Assembly: GCA_905221615.1 (NCBI GenBank)
Contig: CAJNDT010000143.1
Coordinates: 62,001 to 126,000 of the forward strand
Origin: Symbiodinium sp. CCMP2592
Lineage: Eukaryota; Sar; Dinophyceae; Suessiales; Symbiodiniaceae
Direction of reading: 5' to 3'
Length of the DNA stretch: 64,000 bases
Part shown: positions 24,501 through 28,615 of the stretch, one piece after another
Numbering within the stretch: the stretch's first letter is position 1
How the letters are laid out: every line of letters begins with the position of its first letter
Position numbers and translations under genes: made by a program
Notes under the pieces: model-generated
Told to the model about the DNA's origin: nothing
Databases searched by the model: none
What the model saw: the letters and a program-made list of their open reading frames with translations, nothing else

Positions 24501-26576
24501 CACATACATATCAGCATACCTACATACCTACGTGCCTGACTACTTACCTACCTACCTACGTACATACACACAACGAATACTCGTATTCATGCTCACTACG
24601 ATGTCTTAGGTTTATACTACTAATCGCGCATACTTATCCGTTTGAGCGACAGCCGACGACTTCTTTGCGATCGGCAAGTGTGAAGTGTTCGTGACTCCCA
24701 GTGGCTCCAATATCCCTTAATTAAGGAATATACCTTAAATCGTATCAGGGGTACTACTATAGTTTAAGGAAGATGCCTTAATTTCCTGCAAGAACCATTA
24801 TAGGTCCTTTTAAGGAAGCCTTGGGAAAATATTCCTTAACTGAGGGATATTGGAGGCTTTGCGCTATTAGCAGCCTCCTAGCCAGCAGGAGCATGGAGTA
24901 TGGAGTCCCGTCATGCTCCTTGCAGATTCCGGGTCCTTTGTTAAGGGTTTAAATTTACGTTACCATAGTAAGTATTTTGGTTTCCTTTTTATGGCAACTT
25001 AAATCCCAAAGGCTCCATGTACCCATATAGTAGGTACTTAGGCCTTAAAGTAGCCATATAGGGACCCCTTTAAGGCCTAAGTACCTACTATGTGGGTACA
25101 TGGAGCCTTAGGGACTTAAATCCTTCTACAGAAACCCAGGAACTGGGTGTTAGAGTTCAGTGTACACTGTGGTTTGTTGTTTAGGGTTATAGGTTTTTGT
25201 TCATGGCCGTTGCGTTGTAGAGCCTGGACCACTACAGGCTTACTGCGCCCTCTCGCCAACAATTGTTCGAATACGAACATGATACTCATTGCCCCCTGCC
25301 CTCTTTGCAAAAAAATAGGCACAAATCTGCAATCCCCGTAAAGCCCTAAGCAGCCTAAACGCTAAACCCTAACCCGTCGCCCTAAATACCTATACCTTAA
25401 ATTGCTAATTTGTTTGGACCTCAAACATAGTAGGTTTTGGTGGCTTTAGGTACCTGGGAGTTGCCCAGATTCTGAGATGAAGCTAGCGGGAGGTCTCCAG
25501 TATAAGAGGCTGCGAAGGGTGTAATATACTGCATGGGCCCTAACAGGCGTCTTTTCGAATTTAGGGTTTAGGTTTTGCGTTATAGGGTTGAGGTTTTAGT
25601 TCCGGCTGTAATGAGGATTTGCCAATATCAAACTGCTGTCTTTGTTTGGGCATGGGGAATGACGTTGTAACCAGGGGTTTCAAGTAATGGTACTGCAAAT
25701 CAGTCAGGTTCCTACATTTCTCAGAGAGGACTTTGAGCCGGCTCTGGTCATGGGGACTAACATGGACGACTTGGAGGTTCATGGTTAGTTATAGGTGGGT
25801 GTATAAGCTGGGTGACTCTAGTTTTAATCCAGATTTGGGACTTCTGACCCTTTCTAGCTACCCTAAACCTTAAAGCTTGCAGAACTTACAACCTCCACTT
25901 GTAATTACCCATGAACCTCCAGGTAACAGGAGTGAAGTGAAGATTCTACTCGTGAGGGTCATCCTTTCCGAATGAAACCCCGAGCAGCATTCTTTGCTGA
26001 ACCCCGCAAGCCCTAAACCCTATAAGCCCTTAAACCCCAATCGCAGGCCGATGCTCAAGGTGAGCAGATGAAGGGCGAGATAGCTCGCTTGGAGGATGCG
26101 CTTGCAGCTTGTCTGCATTCATGTGACAGCAGTCGCAGTCGTTGCTGACTGGTGCTGCTGCCGCTGTTGCTCGCCGTCGTCGTCGCCCTCCTCCTCCTCC
26201 TCCTCCTCTTCCTCCTCCTCTTCCGATGCTGCTGCTGTTTCTGCTAGTGCCGTCTGGCAGCGTGATGCTTACTGATGTCACGGAGTCGTGAAAGCAAATC
26301 TAGACAAGTGTCGACTCGACAGGTATATCTGGAAACAGACGCTTCCAAAAGCTTGCACCTCTTGACTGTCCATTTCTGTCTGCGCAGAGTCATGGCTGTT
26401 TTTCTGCATACATATATATATATACATACATACACATCATTTACATGTACACACACATGTACACCAACATATGTATGTATGTATGTATATGTATATACCT
26501 TTCAGCCAAGAAAACTCCAAGGCTCAAGCAACCATTGAGAACAGAGACAAAGACACGGCGATGAAGCGGCCACTTG
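458..26576 (+). CDS. candidate spliced coiled-coil gene built of repeating micro-exon triplets
   Basis: No long frame covers this gene. Reading between repeats shows about 19 short plus-strand islands, each preceded by AG, open in one frame and rich in A, E, K, Q, R and L. They fall into three classes recurring in the order C, B, A from about 3 kb to 26.6 kb. A exons (five copies) are all 55 nt and read like EQVSSQSREKDALIQQLLG. B exons (five copies) align without gaps over 20 residues, like ADAGREQLSGEVSRL. C exons are about 46 nt and read like LQEMAEAEKADAQSK. C exons are followed by GC, mostly in an AG|GCC context, and the codon after residue 19 of B begins with GA or GC, consistent with non-GT dinoflagellate donors. 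The product would be a long alpha-helical coiled coil of unknown role. A-to-C phases do not join cleanly in every triplet, so exact ends are unsettled. Start, promoter and full extent are not visible; it may begin before the window. It could also be a decayed gene. Confidence 0.45.
652..732 (+). CDS. candidate coiled-coil exon, A-like
   Basis: CAGCAG acceptor, then 27 codons with EAAREKEASLLKLSEESR, followed by GTAAAG as a plausible GT donor. It carries the REK(D/E)AS core of the A class in a longer exon. Confidence 0.45.
848..887 (+). CDS. candidate coiled-coil exon, short A type
   Basis: CCGCAG acceptor, then ESREKDQTIQKPL plus one base, followed by GC. The PLG end matches the other A exons. 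The start ESR repeats the end of the preceding exon, suggesting local duplication. Confidence 0.45.
888..2069. repeat. intron-like stretch of degenerate TTTAGGG heptamers plus M13
   Basis: Mostly imperfect TTTAGGG (to about 1300) then CCCTAAA (about 1410-1690) runs, so the orientation flips near 1.35 kb. An M13-like copy occupies 1890-2025. No coding island recognised. Confidence 0.6.
1890..2025. mobile_element. M13 element, internally repeated
   Basis: Contains TGCCTATACTATTTTG and two tandem versions of GGGCCAAAACCCTGTTCTAA. Matches 20165, 32064, 51179 and 53579. Confidence 0.6.
2070..2161 (+). CDS. candidate coiled-coil exon, double A type
   Basis: CTGCAG acceptor. It holds two A-like motifs in one exon, AAQEKDVSLQKL and DSREKDATIQEPP, and ends CCACCTG followed by GA. 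It looks like a fusion of the 652 and 848 exon types. Confidence 0.5.
2357..2467. mobile_element. M7 inverted-repeat element
   Basis: Same ends as the 72 copy; the right arm has a few changes (ACAAAGCAGAC). Confidence 0.8.
2730..2831. mobile_element. M4 inverted-repeat element
   Basis: Ends GGGAGTTTCCGAAA and TTTTCGGAAACTCCC, about 100 bp. CATTTG flanks both sides, a likely target duplication. Other M4 copies at 6375, 15113, 33174, 41540 and 63414. Confidence 0.85.
2984..3029 (+). CDS. candidate coiled-coil exon, C type
   Basis: GCAG acceptor, one base, then LQEALELQKERARSQ; the next bases are GCC, a possible GC donor. 46 nt, the same as the exon at 5703. Confidence 0.45.
3510..3618. mobile_element. 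M3b inverted-repeat element
   Basis: Ends CCCTAAGGGTCCATGTACCC and GTACATGGACCCTTTGGG. Sister family of M3 (GGCTCCATG ends). Copies at 49153, 54757 and 41503. Confidence 0.85.
3719..3843. mobile_element. M1 inverted-repeat element, diverged
   Basis: Family type: ACTTGGAGGATCATGGGACTT at one end and its complement at the other, with AATTGGGGTTATAAGTAG in the middle. Here the left end is damaged. A bare M1 end (CATGGGACTTAGTAA) also lies near 3650. Confidence 0.75.
3967..4026 (+). CDS. candidate coiled-coil exon, B type
   Basis: After GATGAG the frame reads ADASEDDLRKELARVEEQLE, the first of five B exons aligning without gaps. The codon after residue 19 begins with GA. Confidence 0.5.
4092..4192. 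mobile_element. M5 inverted-repeat element
   Basis: Ends GGGCGGTTGTCAAAAT and ATTTTGAGAACCACCC, flanked by ATAT on both sides. Other copies at 9244, 17317, 20536 and 41035. Confidence 0.8.
4252..4349. mobile_element. M6 inverted-repeat element with 8-bp target duplication
   Basis: GTTGATGG and CCATCAGC ends enclosing AATCCTGCATTACCC and its complement. GTAATACT occurs immediately on both sides (4244-4251, 4350-4357). An 8-bp duplication fits hAT-type mobilisation (family knowledge). Confidence 0.85.
4360..4905. repeat. degenerate TTTAGGG/CCCTAAA filler
   Basis: Intron-like DNA of heptamer derivatives, densest at 4586-4730 in TTTAGGG orientation. No coding island seen. Confidence 0.55.
4906..4960 (+). 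CDS. candidate coiled-coil exon, A type
   Basis: GCGCAG acceptor, 18 codons DELAKQGREKDAALQQSL plus one base, then GTGCAC as donor. Exactly 55 nt like the other four A exons. Confidence 0.5.
5483..5586. mobile_element. M1 inverted-repeat element
   Basis: TCATGGGACTTAGTAA to TACTAAGTCCCATGA, reversed relative to 3719. A lone right end follows at about 5667-5698. Confidence 0.8.
5703..5748 (+). CDS. candidate coiled-coil exon, C type
   Basis: GCAAG acceptor, one base, LQEMAEAEKADAQSK, then GCC. It lies between M1 repeat remnants and an M4 end. Confidence 0.45.
5968..6064. mobile_element. M19 inverted-repeat element
   Basis: Ends CCCAAAAGTTGGAAA and TTTCCAACTTTCTTGGG. An inverted relative is at 38169. 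Confidence 0.7.
6375..6737. mobile_element. M4 element split by a 257-bp insertion
   Basis: The left half (6375-6424) stops inside TTATAATA and the right half resumes at 6683 with AAGGATC, just as in intact M4 copies. The insert (about 6425-6681) is flanked by TA and is unlike the other repeats here. Confidence 0.75.
6425..6681 (+). other. insert inside M4, with a 77-codon open frame
   Basis: Starts CTGTTCGGTAG and ends GTTTACCTG. CGCGCGGTTA occurs twice within it. A frame from 6451 to 6684 runs almost the whole length, but I see no recognisable motif and no terminal inverted repeats. Could be a small mobile sequence or captured host DNA. Confidence 0.4.
6738..7260. other. non-repetitive stretch, function not seen
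   Basis: Largely free of heptamers and MITE ends, unlike its surroundings. Minus-strand frames at 6755-6979 and 6945-7247 are open but carry no motif I recognise. Confidence 0.3.
7430..7530. mobile_element. M3 inverted-repeat element
   Basis: GGCTCCCTGTACC to GGTACATGGAGCC enclosing TACTTAGGCCTTAAAGGG and its complement. Other copies at 21369, 25005, 31698, 37178 and 46334. Confidence 0.75.
7606..7716. mobile_element. M2 inverted-repeat element
   Basis: ACTTGGAGGTTCAGGGGTAG to CCCATGAACCTCCAAGTA. It sits at the end of a CCCTAAA run. Other copies at 16721, 25769 and 46110. Confidence 0.85.
7777..7836 (+). CDS. candidate coiled-coil exon, B type
   Basis: TCAAG acceptor, AEASEAQLAAERKRAEEQLE. 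Same length and A-x-A...E-x-L pattern as the other B exons; GA follows residue 19. An M11 element begins 18 bases after the exon. Confidence 0.5.
7854..7957. mobile_element. M11 inverted-repeat element
   Basis: CCCTAAGGGTC to GACCCTTGGGG, with TAATTGGGTACTTAGG inside. Other copies at 18876, 20424, 26998, 42726 and 51459. Confidence 0.75.
8845..8935. mobile_element. near-perfect hairpin element
   Basis: CTTACCTTTGGTTAGTAGGG and its exact complement flank a roughly 30-bp centre. Single copy in this window. Confidence 0.7.
9244..9343. mobile_element. M5 inverted-repeat element
   Basis: GGGTGGTTGTCAAAACTAGG to ATTTTGACAACCAGCC. Confidence 0.8.
9379..9462. mobile_element. M14 element
   Basis: CCAAAGTAGGTAAACTAATGG paired with GGCCATTATTCTAC. 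Other copies at 36427 and 53494. Confidence 0.6.
9583..9637 (+). CDS. candidate coiled-coil exon, A type
   Basis: EQITGESKAKDASLEQPP plus one base, 55 nt. The usual donor GT is absent (GC two bases on). The next 240 bases are a telomere-like array ending in the assembly gap. Confidence 0.45.
9647..9873 (+). repeat. telomere-like array, TTTAGGG orientation
   Basis: Tandem TTTAGGG mixed with TTGAGGG and GATTAGGGG variants, running into the gap. TTTAGGG is the telomere unit of plants and dinoflagellates; the many variants argue for an interstitial array. Confidence 0.85.
9874..9973. other. assembly gap of 100 N
   Basis: Exactly 100 unknown bases, the usual placeholder for unknown length. Telomere-like repeats face each other across it. 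Confidence 0.98.
9974..10112 (-). repeat. telomere-like array, CCTAAAT orientation
   Basis: Mainly the CCTAAAT variant with occasional CCTAAAC, a different mix from the array left of the gap. Confidence 0.85.
10113..10308. other. unique island between telomere-like arrays
   Basis: About 195 bases without heptamers; several stops in all frames and no recognised gene. Confidence 0.4.
10309..10566 (-). repeat. telomere-like array, CCTAAAT orientation
   Basis: Same variant mix as 9974-10112, resuming after the island. Confidence 0.85.
10567..10830. other. GC-rich unique island
   Basis: Non-repetitive and GC-rich, including CTCGGGCTGTTAGGCCCTCG. No frame or RNA family recognised. It separates C-strand from G-strand arrays. 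Confidence 0.4.
10831..11325 (+). repeat. telomere-like array, TTTAGGG orientation
   Basis: Degenerate at first (TTTTAGG forms), then regular TTTAGGG/TTGAGGG with the same GATTAGGGG variants as 9647-9873. Confidence 0.85.
11516..12394. repeat. 33-bp minisatellite, about 26 copies
   Basis: Unit contains ACCTAGCTGAACCACCGG then GGGTCCATACGAAA. Most copies are identical; some lack one G, and copies near 11.83-11.86 kb are shortened. Since 33 is divisible by three, the minus strand reads an 11-residue repeat (DPPVVQLGFRM) for part of it, but one-base indels break the frame, so it is probably not coding. Confidence 0.9.
12425..12832 (+). repeat. telomere-like array, TTTAGGG orientation
   Basis: Regular then increasingly degenerate heptamers, ending near 12.83 kb. 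Confidence 0.85.
12833..13299. other. intron-like stretch, nothing recognised
   Basis: A short CCCTAAA run at 12888-12950 followed by mixed sequence. A 65-codon frame at 13081-13278 shows no motif. Confidence 0.3.
13300..13402. mobile_element. M10 inverted-repeat element
   Basis: ACCTTAACCTACCAAAACC to TTGGTAGTTTAAGGT enclosing CTACTTTTTTGT and its complement. Other copies at 18384, 23652, 34679 and 43701. Confidence 0.85.
13691..13789. mobile_element. M6 inverted-repeat element
   Basis: GGTTGATGATAGAAATCCTG to GATCTATATCATCAACC. Confidence 0.85.
13924..13967 (+). CDS. candidate coiled-coil exon, C type
   Basis: GGCAG acceptor, two bases, MEALKAKAQEDHAQ, then GCC. Slightly shorter than the other C exons and lacks the leading LQ. 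Confidence 0.4.
14122..14234. mobile_element. M17 inverted-repeat element, full length
   Basis: ACCTGGAGGCTCATACCC to GGGTATGAGCCTCTAGGT around a roughly 60-bp centre. A second copy at 39455 has lost the centre. Confidence 0.8.
14563..14706. mobile_element. hairpin element with G7/C7 arms
   Basis: AGGATGTCCTTAAGGGGGGG against CCCCCCCTTAAGGATCCT, with inner arms GGTGGTCCAAGGGGGG and its near-complement. Confidence 0.7.
14757..14878. mobile_element. inverted-repeat element
   Basis: TTACAGGTGGGTAGTT and AACTACCCACCTGTAA ends, inner CTCCCATAAG and CTTATGGGAG. Confidence 0.75.
15113..15216. mobile_element. M4 inverted-repeat element
   Basis: GGGAGCTTCCGAAAATAAGG to TTTTCGGAAGCTCCC. A lone M4 left end is at 15022-15045. 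Confidence 0.85.
15217..15535. other. mixed stretch, nothing coding recognised
   Basis: Around 15350-15420 there is TTCATATAAAACCAAGAGAA followed by a CTAAGGGGGGTATAG motif; the same pair of motifs recurs at 30262-30330, so this is probably another repeat family. Confidence 0.35.
15538..15681. mobile_element. GCTCGCTCG palindromic element, copy 1
   Basis: Begins CATGCTCGCTCGAGTTGCGT and ends CCCCGAGCGAGCATG, with inner GTGCTTC and GAAGCACCC arms. GC-rich, unlike the surrounding MITEs. Confidence 0.7.
15762..15902. mobile_element. GCTCGCTCG palindromic element, copy 2
   Basis: GCATGATCGCTTCGAGGTGC to CACCCCGAGCGAGCATG; same layout as copy 1 about 225 bp upstream. Confidence 0.7.
16050..16380 (-). 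repeat. degenerate CCCTAAA run
   Basis: Imperfect CCCTAAACCCC units with ACACCC interruptions; no gene seen. Confidence 0.6.
16721..16810. mobile_element. M2 inverted-repeat element
   Basis: ACTTGGAGGTTCATGGGTAG to CTACCCCTGAACCTCCAAGT. Confidence 0.85.
16837..16896 (+). CDS. candidate coiled-coil exon, B type
   Basis: TCTCAG acceptor, AAASQEELRGELSRAVDELE; GA follows residue 19. It starts 26 bases after the right end of an M2 element. Confidence 0.5.
17317..17433. mobile_element. M5 inverted-repeat element
   Basis: GGGTAGTTGTCGAAATGAGG to ATTTTGACAACCACCC. Confidence 0.8.
17669..17772. mobile_element. M5-related inverted-repeat element
   Basis: TGGGTAGTTCTCTAACTTAGG to GAGAACTACCCA. Same outline as M5 but GTTCTCT replaces GTTGTCA. 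Confidence 0.65.
17820..17874 (+). CDS. candidate coiled-coil exon, A type
   Basis: GGTCAG acceptor, EQVSSQSREKDALIQQLL plus one base, 55 nt. A strong GTGAGT lies 11 bases downstream and could be the real donor. Confidence 0.5.
17946..18052. mobile_element. M18 element (second copy of the 28.6-kb intron element)
   Basis: CTTAGGGG...TTTTTAATTTTTGGTTATTATAATCC...CTAAGTTCAGTATAG matches the intron at 28620-28715 over its whole length. It lies just after the A exon at 17820. Confidence 0.8.
18384..18487. mobile_element. M10 inverted-repeat element
   Basis: ACCTGAACCTACCAAAACC to GTTTGGTAGGTTAAGGT. Confidence 0.85.
18550..18752. repeat. AT/ACAT microsatellites
   Basis: Two (AT)n tracts near 18570-18592 and 18727-18742 with CATAC-rich spacer. 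Confidence 0.85.
18811..18856 (+). CDS. candidate coiled-coil exon, C type
   Basis: GCCGAG acceptor, one base, LQAASEAEMATAHSN, then GC. An M11 element starts 19 bases downstream. Confidence 0.45.
18876..18980. mobile_element. M11 inverted-repeat element
   Basis: CCCAAGGGTCCAAAGGACCC to TTGGACCCTTGG; GGCCTTT lies on both sides, a likely target duplication. Confidence 0.8.
19197..19395. mobile_element. M3 element interrupted by M9
   Basis: M3 sequence (AGGCTCCA, CCTTAAAGTAGCCATATAGG) breaks near 19252 and resumes near 19362 with TATGGGTACCTGGAG. The M9 element at 19265-19349 plus short flanks fills the break. Confidence 0.65.
19265..19349. mobile_element. M9 inverted-repeat element
   Basis: CCAGAAAGTTGGAATATGG to ATTCCAACTTTCTGG. 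Other copies at 30365 and 51919. Confidence 0.85.
19442..19533. mobile_element. M8 inverted-repeat element
   Basis: CCCATAGGCCCCAAGGTAG to CTACTTTGGGGCCTATGGG. Copies at 21571, 27191 and 63880. Confidence 0.85.
19797..19856 (+). CDS. candidate coiled-coil exon, B type
   Basis: TGGAG acceptor, ADAGREQLSGEVSRLNAELA. GC follows residue 19. Clearest heptad-like spacing of hydrophobic residues in the set. Confidence 0.5.
20165..20231. mobile_element. M13 element, partial
   Basis: GGCTCCTTATCATC then GGGCCCCAAAACCCTACTC; left half missing. Confidence 0.6.
20424..20532. mobile_element. M11 inverted-repeat element
   Basis: CCCGAGGGTCCAAAGGACCC to TTGGACCCTTAGGG. A truncated second copy precedes it at 20366-20420. 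Confidence 0.8.
20536..20638. mobile_element. M5 inverted-repeat element
   Basis: GGGCTGGTTGTCAAAATTAGG to CTTGACAACTACCC, directly adjoining the M11 copy. Confidence 0.8.
20868..20995. mobile_element. M16-like element with internal duplication
   Basis: GGAATGTACCCTGAGTCATAT occurs twice, 66 bp apart, around TAATTTAAGGTATATTCC. Confidence 0.5.
21369..21477. mobile_element. M3 inverted-repeat element
   Basis: CCCTAAGGCTCCATGTACCC to GGGTACATGGAGCCTTTGGG. Confidence 0.85.
21482..21536 (+). CDS. candidate coiled-coil exon, A type
   Basis: GAAAG acceptor four bases after an M3 element, EQAATAKKEQDASLQRPP plus one base, 55 nt; GTGAAC follows five bases later and would join in phase to the next C exon as K-L-Q. 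Confidence 0.5.
21571..21661. mobile_element. M8 inverted-repeat element
   Basis: CCCATAGGCCCCAAAGTAG to CTACTTTGGGACCTTTGGG; TAGA follows and AGA precedes. Confidence 0.85.
21662..22120. repeat. degenerate CCCTAAA filler and CTTTAAAGGGATCTATA motifs
   Basis: Heptamer run at 21856-21940, then the composite repeat block described at 53768 (GGGCTCCTTTAAAGGGATC) from about 22045. Confidence 0.5.
22127..22206. mobile_element. M6 element, right end lost
   Basis: TTGATGATACAAATC to CCTTATAATGGGTGG; the final complementary end is missing. Its upstream block is the same composite as at 53768. Confidence 0.6.
22721..22847. mobile_element. M1 element with heptamer insertion
   Basis: AAGGATCATTTTGGGACTTGG to CCAAGTCCCGTCATCCT with TTTAGAGTTTAGGG inside. 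Confidence 0.7.
22852..22960 (-). repeat. CCTAAAT/CCTAAAC array
   Basis: Tandem heptamers of the same variant as right of the assembly gap. Confidence 0.75.
23067..23189. mobile_element. M1 inverted-repeat element
   Basis: ACTTGGAGGATCATGGGACTT to AAGTCCCACGGTCC, near-complete. Confidence 0.85.
23652..23740. mobile_element. M10 element, left end truncated
   Basis: CCTACTTTTTTGTAGGTCC to GGTTTTGGCAGTTTAAGG. Confidence 0.65.
23821..23866 (+). CDS. candidate coiled-coil exon, C type
   Basis: GTCAG acceptor, one base, LQAELDASAKTQSEA. An alternative end three bases earlier leaves AG|GCC. Confidence 0.45.
24190..24314. mobile_element. M1 inverted-repeat element
   Basis: AAGGATCATGGCACTTAGTAA to TACTAAGTCCCACGATC. 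Confidence 0.85.
24450..24575. repeat. ACAT/ACCT microsatellite
   Basis: Imperfect CATA, ACAT and ACCT tetramers. Confidence 0.8.
24704..24856. mobile_element. M16 inverted-repeat element
   Basis: GCTCCAATATCCCTTAATT to AACTGAGGGATATTGGAGGC. A related copy is at 43511. Confidence 0.75.
25005..25113. mobile_element. M3 inverted-repeat element with 8-bp target duplication
   Basis: CCCAAAGGCTCCATGTACCC to GGGTACATGGAGCCTTAGGG. ACTTAAAT lies directly on both sides (24997-25004 and 25114-25121). Confidence 0.9.
25122..25768. other. intron-like stretch, nothing recognised
   Basis: Few heptamers; frames on both strands are short and overlapping (for example 25147-25341 and 25561-25782) without motifs. 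Confidence 0.3.
25769..25925. mobile_element. M2 element, enlarged centre
   Basis: ACTTGGAGGTTCATGG to ACCCATGAACCTCC with extra internal sequence. Confidence 0.7.
26047..26106 (+). CDS. candidate coiled-coil exon, B type
   Basis: TCGCAG acceptor, ADAQGEQMKGEIARLEDALA. GC follows residue 19. A C/T-rich tract and microsatellite follow in the intron. Confidence 0.5.
26185..26224. repeat. CTC/CTT tract
   Basis: Pyrimidine-only trinucleotide run (CCTCCTCCTCCTCCTCCTC core). Confidence 0.85.
26402..26502. repeat. AT/ACAT/GTAT microsatellite
   Basis: Short (AT)n followed by ACAT and GTAT units. Confidence 0.85.
26522..26576 (+). CDS. candidate coiled-coil exon, A type
   Basis: CCAAG acceptor, AQATIENRDKDTAMKRPL plus one base, 55 nt. 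Last clear member of the triplet series; an M1 element starts 18 bases later. Confidence 0.5.
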
Positions 26577-26594
26577 TCACGGATGCAGTACGGT

Positions 26595-26758
26595 ACTTGG
26601 AGGGTCATTGGACTTAGCAGGAAGCTCTTAAGGTACCTAGGGTTTAGGGTTTAGGGTTTAGGGTTTAGGGTTAAGGAACCTGAATTGGGGTTTTATGAGT
26701 TTAAACGTAGAGTTACCCTAGAAGAATTAGTTATACAAGTCCCGTGATCCTTGTAGTA
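26595..26758. mobile_element. M1 element carrying telomere-like heptamers
   Basis: ACTTGGAGGGTCATTGGACTT and AAGTCCCGTGATCC ends. Five tandem TTTAGGG-type units occupy 26638-26673 inside it. Confidence 0.75.
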
Positions 26759-26997
26759 GGGATTTCGAGCCAGTCGCTCTATGGTCGCAGTAGGGTCAGG
26801 ATCTTGCGGCGCAGATAGATGGTGCGAAGTCGGGAGTGTTGGAGGGGCACGGACTTGTGATGTGAAGCCTCGACCATTAACCTAAGACCTGAACCCCCGC
26901 ACCCCTAAACCCCTAAACCCTAAACCTTATACCCCCTAAACCCTAAACCCTAGACACTAAACCCTAAGCCCTTAGAGGCTTTCGGATGCCGGTCTTA

Positions 26998-27106
26998 CCC
27001 TAAGGGTCCAAGTACCTAATCATCATGTACTCTCCAGAATCCTAACCTACATAACTACTATCCTAAAACCGAGTACCTAATTATCGGGTCCTTTGGACCC
27101 TGAAGG
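26998..27106. mobile_element. M11 inverted-repeat element
   Basis: CCCTAAGGGTCCAAGTACC to GGGTCCTTTGGACCCTGAAGG, reverse orientation to 20424. Confidence 0.8.
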
Positions 27107-27190
27107 TAAAGATTGGATGCGGTTTGGCCCCACCCTGCTGAGCCAAACCGGAGAACTTCTTGGGGTGCTGGCGTTCAGATCAGCAGGTTG

Positions 27191-27283
27191 CCCTAAGGCC
27201 CCCAAAGTAGTTCCTTTTGGTGTTTACCTTAAAGGAATCTAAATATGAACCACAAAAAGGAACTACTATATGGGGCCTTAGGG
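27191..27283. mobile_element. M8 inverted-repeat element
   Basis: CCCTAAGGCCCCCAAAGTAG to CTACTATATGGGGCCTTAGGG. Confidence 0.8.
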
Positions 27284-27763
27284 TAGATGTGAGATGAAGC
27301 AACAGGCGAGCTGCAGCAGGGTGGACGCCTTTCACTGCCTCGGGTTAGTTTTTCGTTAGTTTCTGAGTGGCCTTCTAAGGCCGGCTGTCCCCTCCTCCTT
27401 AATCCTTGAAGACGAACAAGGCCCTGAACACTCAAGAACTTACAGGTTTTACGTTGAACCATAACCTTACGCACATTGTGTTTTTCACCGCTCTTGTTGT
27501 TTTTTTTTACAATTCTTTGTGCAGCTGGTAACAGGCAGCCAGCGTGGCTCGTTCGTGCTGCAGGCTTCTGGCCCGTATCCCGAACTGGGTTGTCCTTTGG
27601 GATCGTTTTTAAGTTCCCCTGCTATTTTGTAGAGAACCATAATAGTAAATAATATTCAAAGGGCTTAAAGGACAACTCAGAGAAAGACTTTGCTTGTGAG
27701 ATTTTTCACCGTTTTCCTCCATGCTGTGTTGCAATTAGCTGGCTGGAACTCACGGACGCAAGC

Positions 27764-28615
27764 ATGGATCCTACTTCGGGCGCCGTGGAAGTTGTCGCTG
27801 CCACGGATGACACCGAAGGTGCAGGCAGTGACGACAACGCAGGTGACGACGAGAGGTATGCTAAGGCGGAAAGTGTCAGTGACAACATACCCAAGATGAG
27901 TGCAGACAGACACACCGACATGGAGGAGATGATTGTCGGAGTCCTCAGCAGGATGAAGCCCGTCAGGCCCGACATCGTTCGGGCTGTGCGGGCCGGCCGA
28001 GTGACGTTCTGCTGTGGACGCGCCTTGCGATCCTCCAGGAGAAGAAGACCTGGTGGCTTCCAGACAAGTTTTCAGACAGGCAAGATTGACGAGTTCTGGA
28101 GCCACAGCTGGCATGGCAGCAGGTGGAGCAAGATCGTGACAGTCACATACCTCAACAACGGACTGATCGCTCCGCTGATCGCGTCGGTTTGTGCAATGAT
28201 CTCTGCATCCTTGTTCGTCGCTGGAGTGCTTCCTATGGCATTTTTCGAGGCAACTCAGAAGCCCCCTTACATAGCACAGTATCCTTTGGTGTCCTACTGG
28301 TCTAAAGCTACTGGCTTCGCAGTCTATTGCTTCGTTCTGCTGCTTTGGCAACGAAGAAAGGGGATCTTCCTTGATACGTTGTGCATCAAACAGGACGATA
28401 ACAAGTGGAAGGCCTTGGCGCTGCTCAGTATGCCTGCTTTGCTTAAGTCATCAGATTCCCTGCTTGTGCTCTGGGATCCAACCTATACACGGCGTCTTTG
28501 GTGTTGCTTCGAGATCGCAGCCTTCCTGCATTCCCGCCCACCCGGGCAGAAGCCGAAAATCAGAGTCCGACCGACGCTTTTGGGCGTTGGTTTCATCTCC
28601 ATGCTCGTGGCACTG
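27764..28615 (+). CDS. exon 1 of the TIR-like membrane protein gene
   Basis: 284 codons in one frame from ATG. Residues 1-60 are acidic and low complexity. WSHSWHG is near residue 113, two membrane segments span about residues 135-160 and 182-205, FLDTLCIKQDD is near residue 205-215 and WCCFEIAAF near residue 249-257. The open frame nominally runs to 28624, but the final codons and the stop come from the M18 element; GC at 28616 gives an in-phase donor. Confidence 0.65.

Noticed and set aside
27677..28351. 224-codon minus frame opposite the TIR-like gene
   Set aside because: The plus strand has recognisable domain segments and spliceable ends; the minus frame has none and is a shadow.
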